A DNA stretch of 32,781 nt from Streptomyces sp. CBMA123 (GTDB lineage Bacteria; Actinomycetota; Actinomycetes; Streptomycetales; Streptomycetaceae): assembly GCF_014596465.1 (NCBI RefSeq), contig NZ_MECK01000629.1, positions 1 to 32,781 on the forward strand, given 5' to 3'. The position numbers were made by a program, and so were the translations under genes. Of this stretch, positions 1 to 6,611 are shown piece after piece. The notes beneath the pieces were generated by a model. That model was not told the DNA's origin and did no database searches. It saw only the letters and a list, made by a program, of their open reading frames with translations. How positions within the stretch are numbered: position 1 is the first letter of the stretch; each line of letters starts with the position of its first letter.

Positions 1-2
1 CC

Positions 3-257
3 TCGGGGGCGACCGGTCCGGCGGGCGGTCCGGCGGCCGTGCGGACGGCGCCGGCGCGGGTGAAGCAGCCGCGGGCCGGGCTGCGGGCACACCAGATCAC
101 CGACCACACGGCCTCGCACCGCACCCGTAAGGCCCGGCGCAGCGTGGCCGGCCGGGCGCTGGACGCGGTGTTCGGCTGGCTCGCGTTCGGCGTGCTGGCG
201 GTGCTGCTGGTCGTGGTGCTGCTGGTGTACGTGGTCAGGCGTCGGAACGGCCGCTAG
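3..257 (+). CDS. C-terminal part of a membrane-anchored protein (5' end outside window)
   Basis: The frame is open from the window edge to the TAG at 255-257, so this is either the 3' end of a longer gene or a short gene starting at the GTG at 39. The visible part has a basic, Arg/Lys/His-rich stretch followed by one strongly hydrophobic segment (roughly the last 30 residues, Val/Leu/Ala-rich) and a short basic tail RRRNGR. That pattern fits a single-pass membrane anchor with the tail in the cytoplasm. No family is recognised. Its last 23 bp overlap tail to tail with the TetR gene on the other strand. Confidence 0.5.
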   Translation, partial: SGATGPAGGPAAVRTAPARVKQPRAGLRAHQITDHTASHRTRKARRSVAGRALDAVFGWLAFGVLAVLLVVVLLVYVVRRRNGR

Positions 258-855
258 CCGGGGTCGGGGCGAGGGCCCGCAGGACGGCGTCGACCAGCTG
301 GTCGGCGTGTTCGTGGGTGAGCGGGCCGAGTCGGTACTGCCAGCGGTAGTAGAGCGGGCCGTAGACCAGTTCGACGGCCAGGTCGAGGTCGGCGTCGGGG
401 GCGAGCTGACCGGTCTCGCGGGCGGCGCGCAGGCGGTCGCGGGTGATCTCCAGCAGGGGGTCCAGCAGGCGGGTGCGGTACTCGGCGTGCAGGGCCGGGT
501 CGTTGAGGATCTCGGCGATGATGGCGCGGTAGGTGCGGTCGGCGCCCGGGTCGGTGAGCTCGTCGCTGGTGGGGCGCAGGACGGCCCGCAGGTCGGCGGC
601 GAGGTCGCCGGTGTCGGGGAGCGCGAGGCCGCCCTCGCGCTGGTTGACGGCGAGGAAGGCGTCGAAGACGACGGCGCCCTTCGAGGGCCACCAGCGGTAG
701 ATGGTCTGCTTGCCGACGCCGGCCCGGGCGGCGATCGCCTCGATGGTCAGCTTGCCGTAGCCGACCTCGGCGACGAGCTCGGTGGTGGCTGCGAGGACGG
801 CGGAGCGTGAGCGCTCGCTGCGCCGGGCGGGGTCGGGGGCGGTTCTGGGGGCCAT
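235..855 (-). CDS. TetR family transcriptional regulator
   Basis: A 206-residue DNA-binding repressor. The N-terminal helix-turn-helix is clear at about residues 34-65 (KLTIEAIAARAGVGKQTIYR, then WWPSKGAV); the rest is the helical ligand and dimerisation domain. Length is normal for the family. It is divergent from the OleD-like glycosyltransferase gene starting at 954, and the 98-bp gap holds a large inverted repeat, so it probably controls that gene and itself. The ATG at 853-855 has no ribosome site; a TAGACT box (863-868 on this strand) lies 7 nt before it, which suggests a leaderless transcript. The ligand cannot be told from sequence; a macrolide-like or phenolic compound is a guess from the neighbour. 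Confidence 0.93.
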   Translation of the reverse strand: MAPRTAPDPARRSERSRSAVLAATTELVAEVGYGKLTIEAIAARAGVGKQTIYRWWPSKGAVVFDAFLAVNQREGGLALPDTGDLAADLRAVLRPTSDELTDPGADRTYRAIIAEILNDPALHAEYRTRLLDPLLEITRDRLRAARETGQLAPDADLDLAVELVYGPLYYRWQYRLGPLTHEHADQLVDAVLRALAPTPASGRSDA

Positions 856-862
856 GGGAAAA

Positions 863-930
863 AGTCTATGCCAAACAGCGAGACGAGACGTATTGTCTTC
901 TCAAGATTGCGAGACGGCACGTCTCGTCTC
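863..930. promoter_or_regulatory. Divergent TetR/glycosyltransferase control region with nested inverted repeats
   Basis: GAGACGAGACGT at 880-891 is the exact reverse complement of ACGTCTCGTCTC at 919-930, with 27 bp between. Nested inside is a second exact palindrome, GAGACG-GCA-CGTCTC at 911-925. The left arm covers the expected -35 zone of the TetR promoter whose -10 box (TAGACT, 863-868, minus strand) lies 7 nt before the TetR start. The right arm ends 13 nt before the ribosome site of the glycosyltransferase. This is where a TetR dimer or pair of dimers would block both promoters. Binding by this particular regulator is inferred. Confidence 0.75.
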
Positions 931-953
931 AGTCGCTCTCCCCGGAGGTGCCC

Positions 954-2144
954 GTGATCCGCCCCGCACACATCCTGATGGTCTCCGTTCCGGCACACGG
1001 GCACGTCAACCCCAGCCTGGCCGTGATCGCCGAGCTGGTCGCCCGGGGCCACCGGGTCAGCTACGTCAACGACCCGTCCTTCCGGGAGGTCGTCGAGTCC
1101 ACCGGTGCGACCCTCGTTCCGTATCCGACCGCGCTGCCGCTCGTCGACGACCCGGCCGGCTGGCCGGACGACCCGGTGGCGGTCCAGGACGTGTTCCTGG
1201 ACGACACCCTGTCGATGTGGTCCGTCATGCTGGAGGCCTTCGAGGACGACCGCCCCGACCTGGTGCTCTACGACATCGCGGGCTTCGCCGGACGGGCGCT
1301 CGGCGAGCGGTTGGGCGTGCCGGTGGTGCAGCTGTCCTCCAGCTTCGTGGGCTGGGACGGCGTCGACGAGGACCTGGCCGAGGTCTTCGAGGCGATCCGC
1401 AACGGTCCGGGCGGCCCGGAGCACTACCGGCGGTTCGCCGGCTGGCTGGCGGAGGCGGGTGCGGTGGAGCGTGACGTCGAGGCGTTCAAGAACCGTCCGG
1501 AGCGGTGTATCGCTCTGGTGCCGCGCGCGCTGCAGCCGCAGGCGGAGCGGGTCGACGAGCGGCGGTTCAGCTTCGTCGGGCCCTGCTTCGGCGACCGCGC
1601 CCACCAGGGGCGGTGGGAGCGCCCGGCGGGCGCCGAGAAGGTACTGCTGGTCTCGCTGGGCTCGGCCTTCACCGACCGGCCCGCCTTCTACCGGGCCTGC
1701 GTCGAGGCCTTCGGCGAACTGCCCGGCTGGCACGTCGTGCTCCAGATCGGCAGGCACACCGATCCGGCCGAGCTGGGCGAACTGCCGGACACCGTCGAGG
1801 TGCACCGCTGGGTGCCGCAGCTGTCGGTGCTGGCGCAGGCGGACGCCTTCGTCACCCATGCGGGCATGGGCGGCTCCAGTGAGGGGCTGTTCCACGCCGT
1901 GCCGATGATCGCTGTGCCGCAGGCCGTCGACCAGTTCGCCAACGCGGACGCGCTGGTGGGCCTGGGCGTCGCCCGCCGGGTGGACACCGAGGCAGCCACT
2001 GCGGAGGCGCTGCGCGCCGCGCTGCTGGAGCTGGTCGGGGACCCGACGGTGGCCGAACGGCTGGCGGTGCTGTCCGCGGCCGGCCGGGCCGAGGGCGGCA
2101 CCGCGCGGGCGGTGGAGCTGATCGAGGCCGAGCTGGCGAGGTAG
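954..2144 (+). CDS. Macrolide-type UDP-glycosyltransferase (GT1, OleD-like)
   Basis: Expected to transfer a sugar from a UDP-sugar to a hydroxyl of a small acceptor in the cytoplasm. The 396-residue protein resembles the macrolide-inactivating enzymes OleD/Mgt. Residues 13-20 carry PAHGHVNP, with the likely catalytic base His15. KVLLVSLGSAF sits in the middle, and the donor-binding GT1 signature runs from HRWVPQLSVL through FVTHAGMGGSSEGL to PQAVDQFANAD. The start chosen is the GTG at 954, with GGAGG at 944-948; the frame is open further upstream but that part lies in the control region. Likely repressed by the divergent TetR. Function could be self-protection, or resistance to foreign macrolides or flavonoids; the acceptor is unknown. 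Confidence 0.9.
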   Translation: MIRPAHILMVSVPAHGHVNPSLAVIAELVARGHRVSYVNDPSFREVVESTGATLVPYPTALPLVDDPAGWPDDPVAVQDVFLDDTLSMWSVMLEAFEDDRPDLVLYDIAGFAGRALGERLGVPVVQLSSSFVGWDGVDEDLAEVFEAIRNGPGGPEHYRRFAGWLAEAGAVERDVEAFKNRPERCIALVPRALQPQAERVDERRFSFVGPCFGDRAHQGRWERPAGAEKVLLVSLGSAFTDRPAFYRACVEAFGELPGWHVVLQIGRHTDPAELGELPDTVEVHRWVPQLSVLAQADAFVTHAGMGGSSEGLFHAVPMIAVPQAVDQFANADALVGLGVARRVDTEAATAEALRAALLELVGDPTVAERLAVLSAAGRAEGGTARAVELIEAELAR

Positions 2145-2150
2145 GGCTCG

Positions 2151-2188
2151 GATCGCGGCCACACCCCCCGGGGGGTGCGGCCGCGATC
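2151..2188 (+). terminator. Strong hairpin terminator after the glycosyltransferase
   Basis: GATCGCGGCC (2151-2160) pairs with GGCCGCGATC (2179-2188). Inside these, CACCCCCC (2162-2169) pairs with GGGGGGTG (2170-2177), with one mismatch between the two blocks. The long GC-rich hairpin starts 6 bp after the stop codon. There is no U-tract, as is usual in Streptomyces. Confidence 0.8.
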
Positions 2189-2221
2189 GGGGCGACGGAG
2201 AATCCGGATGGCGAGCAGCTG

Positions 2222-2270
2222 TTGTCATATCTTCATTCACCTGGTGTGATTGTGTATATGGATATGCACA
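2222..2270 (+). promoter_or_regulatory. hutH promoter (leaderless) with overlapping palindrome
   Basis: TTGTCA (2222-2227) and TGTGAT (2245-2250) are spaced by 17 bp and form a good vegetative-type promoter. The -10 box ends 7 nt before the ATG at 2258, and no ribosome site is present, so the mRNA is probably leaderless. TGTGTATATGGATATGCACA (2251-2270) is an imperfect palindrome with 9-bp arms and one mismatch lying across the start site, a good position for a repressor. CACC-T-GGTG (2239-2247) is a smaller palindrome between the two promoter boxes. Which protein binds is not known; the RpiR-type regulator at 4586 is one candidate. Confidence 0.65.
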
Positions 2271-3841
2271 GTGCTGTGGTCCCCGACGCTCCGCTGGTCC
2301 AGGTCGGCAAGGCCGACGTCAGCGCGGAGGACGTCCTGGCCGTCGCCCGGGGCAACGCCCGGGTCGAGATCGGCCCCGACGCGCTCGCCGAGATGGCGGC
2401 CGCCCGCGCGCGGATCGACGCCCTCGCGGCCGAGCCGCGCCCCGTCTACGGCGTGTCGACCGGCTTCGGCGCCCTCGCCGTCCGGCACATCAGCCCCGAG
2501 CTGCGCGCCCAGCTGCAGCGCTCGCTGGTGCGCTCGCACGCGGCCGGCATGGGCCCGGCCGTCGAGCGCGAGGTGGTCCGCGCGCTGATATTCCTGCGGA
2601 TGAAGACGCTGGCCTCCGGCCGCACCGGCGTCCGCCCGCTGGTCGCGCAGACCATGGCCGCCCTGCTCAACGCCGGCATCACCCCGGTCGTCCGCGAGTT
2701 CGGCTCGCTCGGCTGCTCCGGCGACCTCGCGCCGCTGTCGCACTGCGCGCTGGTGCTGATGGGCGAGGGCACCGCCACCGGCCCCGACGGCGTGGAGCGG
2801 CCGGTCGCCGAACTGCTCGCCGCCGCCGGCATCGAGCCCGTCGAACTGCTGGAGAAGGAGGGCCTGGCCCTCATCAACGGCACCGACGGCATGCTCGGCA
2901 TGCTGGTGATGGCCATCGCCGACCTGCAGCGGCTGTTCACCACCGCCGACATCACCGCCGCGATGACCCTGGAGGCGCTGCTCGGCGCCGACAAGGTGCT
3001 CGCCCCCGAGCTGCACGCCCCGATCCGCCCGCACCCGGGCCAGGCGCTCAGCGCCGCCAACATGCTCGCCGTGCTCAAGGACTCCGGCCTGACCGGCCAC
3101 CACCACGACGACGCGCCGCGGGTCCAGGACGCCTACTCGATCCGCTGCGCCCCGCAGGTCGCCGGCGCCGGCCGGGACACCCTGGCGCACGCCCAGCTGG
3201 TCGCCTCGCGCGAGCTCGCCGCCTCGGTGGACAACCCGGTCGTGCTGCCGGATGGACGGGTGGAGTCCAACGGCAACTTCCACGGTGCGCCGGTCGCGTA
3301 CGTGCTGGACTTCCTCGCCATCGCCGCCGCCGACCTCGGCTCGATCTCCGAGCGCCGCACCGACCGGCTGCTCGACCAGGCCCGCTCGCACGGCCTGCCC
3401 GCCTTCCTGGCCGACGACCCGGGCGTGGACTCCGGTCTGATGATCGCCCAGTACACCCAGGCGGCGCTGGTCAGCGAGAACAAGCGGCTCGCCGTCCCGG
3501 CCTCGGTCGACTCGATCCCGTCCTCCGCGATGCAGGAGGACCACGTGTCGATGGGCTGGTCGGCCGCCCGCAAGCTGCGCCAGGCCGTCGACAACCTCGG
3601 CCGCATCCTGGCCGTCGAACTCACCGCCGCGGCCCGCGCGCTGGAGATCCGTCAGCAGGCCGACTCGGCCGTCCGGGTGGCTCCGGCCACCGAGGCCGCG
3701 ATGGCCGCCGCCCGCGAGGCGGGGGTCGGCGGCGCGGGCCGGGACCGCTTCCTCTCACCGGACCTGGAAGCCGCCGCCGCGCTGGTCGCCACCGGTGACC
3801 TGGTGCGGGCGGTGGAGCGGGTCACCGGGCCGCTGGCCTGA
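2258..3841 (+). CDS. hutH: Histidine ammonia-lyase
   Basis: First step of histidine breakdown: L-histidine to urocanate and ammonia, in the cytoplasm. The 527-residue protein has the family landmarks: YGVSTGFGAL near residue 64, the cofactor loop GSLGCSGDLAPLSH at about 149-162, LINGTDGM, SVDNPV and SNGNFHG. The self-made MIO cofactor forms from the Cys-Ser-Gly at about 153-155; most family members have Ala-Ser-Gly, so the Cys is a variant (I recall it as usual in Streptomyces). The ATG at 2258 is chosen because the protein then begins MDMH and because the promoter lies at 2222-2250; a TTG at 2222 also opens the frame but falls in the -35 box. The gene stands apart from the other hut genes at 6.6-12.0 kb. 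Confidence 0.97.
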   Translation: MDMHSAVVPDAPLVQVGKADVSAEDVLAVARGNARVEIGPDALAEMAAARARIDALAAEPRPVYGVSTGFGALAVRHISPELRAQLQRSLVRSHAAGMGPAVEREVVRALIFLRMKTLASGRTGVRPLVAQTMAALLNAGITPVVREFGSLGCSGDLAPLSHCALVLMGEGTATGPDGVERPVAELLAAAGIEPVELLEKEGLALINGTDGMLGMLVMAIADLQRLFTTADITAAMTLEALLGADKVLAPELHAPIRPHPGQALSAANMLAVLKDSGLTGHHHDDAPRVQDAYSIRCAPQVAGAGRDTLAHAQLVASRELAASVDNPVVLPDGRVESNGNFHGAPVAYVLDFLAIAAADLGSISERRTDRLLDQARSHGLPAFLADDPGVDSGLMIAQYTQAALVSENKRLAVPASVDSIPSSAMQEDHVSMGWSAARKLRQAVDNLGRILAVELTAAARALEIRQQADSAVRVAPATEAAMAAAREAGVGGAGRDRFLSPDLEAAAALVATGDLVRAVERVTGPLA

Positions 3842-3880
3842 CGTGCCTCCGCTGCGGGGCGACCGTCGGCCGGGGTGCGG

Positions 3881-3907
3881 CGTGCGGATCCGACCGGGAT
3901 CCGTACG
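3881..3907. terminator. Bidirectional terminator between convergent hutH and the membrane protein gene
   Basis: CGTGCGGATCC (3881-3891) and GGATCCGTACG (3897-3907) form an 11-bp stem with one G-T/A imperfection and a 5-nt loop. It lies between two genes that point towards each other. Confidence 0.65.
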
Positions 3908-3914
3908 GCGCGCC

Positions 3915-4325
3915 TCAGTCCCAGTCGCCCCGCGGCCGGCGCTCCTCCCGGTCGCGGCGGTTGCCCAGCGCCGCAGCGAAGTTGACCCCGACGATGCCCG
4001 CCCAGCAGGCCAGCAGACCGGCGAAGCCGCCGCTGCCGGGGCTGCTCGCGATCGCGGTCAGCGGGATGCCCAGGGCCAGCGAGATCACCGCCAGCCGGTT
4101 GCCGGACCGGCCGGACGTCCAGCCGCGGTGGCGGCGGTCGCGGTCCCGCTCGTGGTAGGACGGCCCGTCGTCGTCCAGCCGCGCGGCCACCGAACGCTCC
4201 ACCCGGGCGTCCAGCCGCTTCATGAAGGAGTCGACGAGCTCGTCCTCGTACTCCTTGCCGAGTTCCTTGCGGGCCTGCAGGGTGGCGTCGAGGTCGCGCC
4301 GCAGGTCGTCCTGGCGAGTGTCCAT
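3915..4325 (-). CDS. Small membrane protein with a charged N-terminal helix
   Basis: About 136 residues. The first 75 or so are highly charged and probably helical (LRRDLDATLQARKELGKEYE and a run of Arg/Asp). Two hydrophobic segments follow (LAVISLALGIPLTAIA, and GLLACWAGIVGVNFAAAL), separated by a short Gly/Ser turn, then a charged tail. This fits a two-pass membrane protein with a cytoplasmic N-terminal domain. No function is recognised. The start is uncertain: an ATG at 4361 lies 12 codons upstream in frame and neither has a clear ribosome site; I prefer 4325 because the extra residues are Arg/Pro-rich and unlike a protein start. Confidence 0.75.
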   Translation of the reverse strand: MDTRQDDLRRDLDATLQARKELGKEYEDELVDSFMKRLDARVERSVAARLDDDGPSYHERDRDRRHRGWTSGRSGNRLAVISLALGIPLTAIASSPGSGGFAGLLACWAGIVGVNFAAALGNRRDREERRPRGDWD

Positions 4326-4482
4326 GCCAGTAGCGTGGGGCCGCCGCGCCGCCCGGTCCATCCGTTCGCGGGGGGAATCCGGGCGGGCTCAGGGAGAAAT
4401 CAGGGTTACCCCGAGGCCCGTGCGCGGCGCCCGGCACCGCCCGCTCCCCGGCCCGCCCCGTCCGAGGCGGTGTCCGGACAGT

Positions 4483-4520
4483 GGGACGTCTCATGAGGCG
4501 TCCCGCCGTACGAGACGTCT
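4483..4520. promoter_or_regulatory. Palindromic operator candidate upstream of the RpiR-type regulator
   Basis: A 22-bp palindrome with a single mismatch spans 4483-4504 (core GACGTCTCATGAGGCGTC). A second exact palindrome AGACGTCT lies at 4513-4520. Both contain GACGTCT, 29 bp apart. They sit 65-100 bp before the regulator gene starting at 4586, in the divergent gap 4326-4585, where an autoregulatory site is expected. Confidence 0.5.
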
Positions 4521-4585
4521 TTGCCAGCGGCGGCGCGCTGCTGCACAGTCGTCGTCCGAACCGCACGCATCCGGAGGTACCGCTG

Positions 4586-5455
4586 ATGACCGCCACCGAC
4601 GAGGCCGGCACCGTCGGCCCCTCCGCCCGGCTGCTCCAGCTGTTCGAAGGACACCGGCTGACGCCCACCCAGCGGCGGATCGCGCACTCCCTCGTCCGGC
4701 ACGCCACCGAGGCGCCGTTCCTGTCCAGCGTGGAGGTCGCCGAACTCGCCGGCGTCAGCCAGCCCTCCGTCACCCGCTTCGCCGTCGCACTCGGCTACGA
4801 CGGCTACCCGGCGCTGCGCCGGCAGCTGCGCGAACTCGGCGCGGGCGAACCGGCCGCACCCGAGACCCCGGACGAGGCGGTGCGCAACGAGCACCAGCAG
4901 GCCGTCCTCGCCGAGATCGAGCACCTGCGCCACCTCGCCGAACTCCTCGCCGACCCCGAACCGATCACCCGGGCCGCCCGGCTGCTCGCCGCATCCCGCC
5001 CGCTACCGGTGCTCGGGCTGCGGGCCGCCTCGGCGCAGGCCCGCGGCTTCGCCTACTTCGCGGCCAAGGTGCACCCGGACATCCGGCTGCTCGACGAGGG
5101 CGGCAGCATGCTCGCCGACCGGCTGGAACAGGCCACCGCGGCGGGCGCGACCGCCCTGCTGTGCTTCGCGCTGCCGCGCTACCCGCGGGAGTTGATGGAC
5201 GCCCTGGTCGTCGCCCGGGAGTGCGGGCTGGCCGTGCTCACCGTGGCCGACAGCGCCTTCTCGCCGGTCGCCAAGCTCTCCGACCTGATGCTGCCGGCCG
5301 CCGTGGGCACCGGACTGGTCTTCGACACCGCCTGCGCGCCGATGATGCTCGGCCGGGTGCTGCTGCAGCGCATGTGCGACGAACTCCCCGGCGCGGAGGC
5401 CAGGTTGGAGGCGATCGAGCAGTCGACGGCGGCCCGGGGGCTGTTCCTGGAATAG
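4586..5455 (+). CDS. MurR/RpiR family transcriptional regulator (HTH plus SIS domain)
   Basis: A 289-residue regulator. The N-terminal RpiR-type helix-turn-helix is at about residues 45-85 (EVAELAGVSQPSVTRFAVAL, then GYDGYPALRRQL). The C-terminal SIS sugar-phosphate-binding domain covers about 125-260 (LLAASRPLPVLGLRAASAQA onward); the usual Gly-x-Gly-x-Ser loop is altered to GLRAAS. The ATG at 4586 has GGAGG at 4573-4577, 8 nt upstream. It lies between hutH and the hutU operon, so it may regulate histidine use, although RpiR proteins usually answer to phosphosugars. Its own upstream palindromes (4483-4520) suggest autoregulation. Target genes are inferred. Confidence 0.9.
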   Translation: MTATDEAGTVGPSARLLQLFEGHRLTPTQRRIAHSLVRHATEAPFLSSVEVAELAGVSQPSVTRFAVALGYDGYPALRRQLRELGAGEPAAPETPDEAVRNEHQQAVLAEIEHLRHLAELLADPEPITRAARLLAASRPLPVLGLRAASAQARGFAYFAAKVHPDIRLLDEGGSMLADRLEQATAAGATALLCFALPRYPRELMDALVVARECGLAVLTVADSAFSPVAKLSDLMLPAAVGTGLVFDTACAPMMLGRVLLQRMCDELPGAEARLEAIEQSTAARGLFLE

Positions 5456-5536
5456 CGTGGACGGCGGGCCGGAGTGGGGGTGGCCGGGAATAGTCGTCAG
5501 GAACCCGGGCATCCCCTACAGCAGGGGGTGCCGCCC

Positions 5537-5857
5537 ATGCGCGTGATCCACGAGATGAAGTTCGTCGCCCGCCTGTCCTCGGGTGCCGACGAATGGTCCT
5601 GCCCCGCCTGCGGACGCCGCGTCACCCTGCGGCGCCTGCCCGAACCCGAACTGACCGTCCTCGACCCGGGCGACGAGTCCGCCGTCCACGTCGGCGTCAT
5701 CGAACCCGACGCCCACGCCACCGCGACCGCCGAGAAGTACGGTCTCGGCCCGGTCCAGAACATCCCCCGCCCGCCCGCCCCGCCCGCCCCCGACGCCGCC
5801 GACCGCCGCTGGCTGGCCGAGATCGGCATCGACTGGGACGGCGGCGCCGCCGCCTGA
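5537..5857 (+). CDS. Small zinc-ribbon-like hypothetical protein
   Basis: A 106-residue protein. Residues about 20-30 contain WSCPACGRRV, half of a zinc ribbon; no second CxxC is present, so a metal would have to be held by a dimer or other residues. The middle is mixed, then comes a Pro-rich linker (PRPPAPPAPDAADRR) and a short conserved-looking end WLAEIGIDWDGG. The ATG at 5537 follows a GGGGG run that could serve as the ribosome site. It starts 81 bp after the RpiR-type regulator on the same strand and may be cotranscribed. It ends 1 bp before the convergent Uma2 gene. No function is recognised. Confidence 0.75.
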   Translation: MRVIHEMKFVARLSSGADEWSCPACGRRVTLRRLPEPELTVLDPGDESAVHVGVIEPDAHATATAEKYGLGPVQNIPRPPAPPAPDAADRRWLAEIGIDWDGGAAA

Positions 5858-5858
5858 T

Positions 5859-6431
5859 TCAGGCGCGGGGGGCGTACAGGGGGAGATTTGAGGTGTCCAG
5901 CTCGGCGGGCAGCGGCGCGGGCAGCGGAACGGGCTCGCCGTACTTGCCGTGCAGGACGCCTCGGTACCCGCCGTCGCGGGGGTGGGTGTGGAGCGTCCAT
6001 TCACCCTCGCGCGGGTCGACAGCGAGGAGGATGGGTACGCCCGCGGCGGCGTACCAGCTGGTTTTGGCCGTGATGAGGCTGACGCGCTCGGAGGTGGAGA
6101 TGACTTCCACCGCCAGAGCCACCTCGCGCGGGTCGGTCAGCCATTCGTCGTCCTCCTCCCACTCCGTCGGGAGGACGACCAGGTCGGGGGTCACGTAGTC
6201 CTCGTCGTTGCCCGGCATGTAGATGGACGACACCTCGTACGCGCCGAGCTCGGTCGGCAGCTCCGGGTCCAGCTGCATGCGCACTCGTCGCACGGTCCCC
6301 GCATGCTTGCCGCGGGGTGTCGGGGACACCACCAGGGTTCCCCCGATGATCTGGACGCGAAGTCCGGTGCTCCGCTCGATCTCCTCCGCCGCATCCCGGA
6401 GTCTGCCGGGCCGTACGCCGATGGCCGTCAT
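5859..6431 (-). CDS. Uma2 family protein (DUF820, restriction-endonuclease-like fold)
   Basis: A 190-residue protein of the Uma2 family, very numerous in cyanobacteria and actinobacteria and of unproven cellular role. The PD-(D/E)xK-type core is visible: YVTPDLVVLP supplies the Asp at about residue 82, ALAVEVIS the Glu at about 109, and TAKTSWYAAAGVPILLAVDP the Lys and the following strand. The N-terminal half has the usual GxLVVSPTP turn and the HAGTVRRV helix. GGGAG lies upstream of the ATG at 6429-6431. It is divergent from hutU, sharing the gap 6432-6611; no functional link to histidine use is evident. Confidence 0.9.
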   Translation of the reverse strand: MTAIGVRPGRLRDAAEEIERSTGLRVQIIGGTLVVSPTPRGKHAGTVRRVRMQLDPELPTELGAYEVSSIYMPGNDEDYVTPDLVVLPTEWEEDDEWLTDPREVALAVEVISTSERVSLITAKTSWYAAAGVPILLAVDPREGEWTLHTHPRDGGYRGVLHGKYGEPVPLPAPLPAELDTSNLPLYAPRA

Positions 6432-6548
6432 CGTGTACTCCGCTCCCTGGCGCTGGGCCGAGTGGCTGGTGTTCGCCGGATTCAGGCTAGCGCGCCAAGT
6501 CGGCGAATGGCGTGGCTGATCGGATTGGTTCAGGTCTGGTCGAAAGCC

Positions 6549-6585
6549 GGTTGTTTAGTTATATTCAACCGAACAAAGCTTGAAT
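6549..6585 (+). promoter_or_regulatory. hutU operon promoter region with inverted repeats
   Basis: An AT-rich island before hutU. TATATT at 6560-6565 is a candidate -10 box; no good -35 box is seen at the usual spacing. Two inverted repeats overlap it: GGTTG (6549-6553) with CAACC (6566-6570), and ATTCAA (6563-6568) with TTGAAT (6580-6585), 11 bp apart. Either could be the operator for histidine or urocanate control. The ribosome site AGGGAGG lies at about 6598-6604. Confidence 0.5.
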
Positions 6586-6611
6586 GAATCCATCCGCAGG
6601 GAGGCCGGGAC

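Noticed and set aside
807..953. N-terminal extension of the glycosyltransferase
   Set aside because: It would cross the divergent promoter region and operator; the GTG at 954 has a good ribosome site and fits the OleD N-terminus.
747..2240. 497-codon open frame on the minus strand opposite the glycosyltransferase
   Set aside because: Arg/His/Pro/Gln-rich product without domains, lying opposite a gene with clear OleD-like motifs; a by-product of high GC.
880..4520. Common regulator for the TetR/glycosyltransferase operator and the site at 4510-4520 (shared CGAGACG)
   Set aside because: The shared part is only 7 bp and the arrangement of arms differs; likely chance in this base composition.
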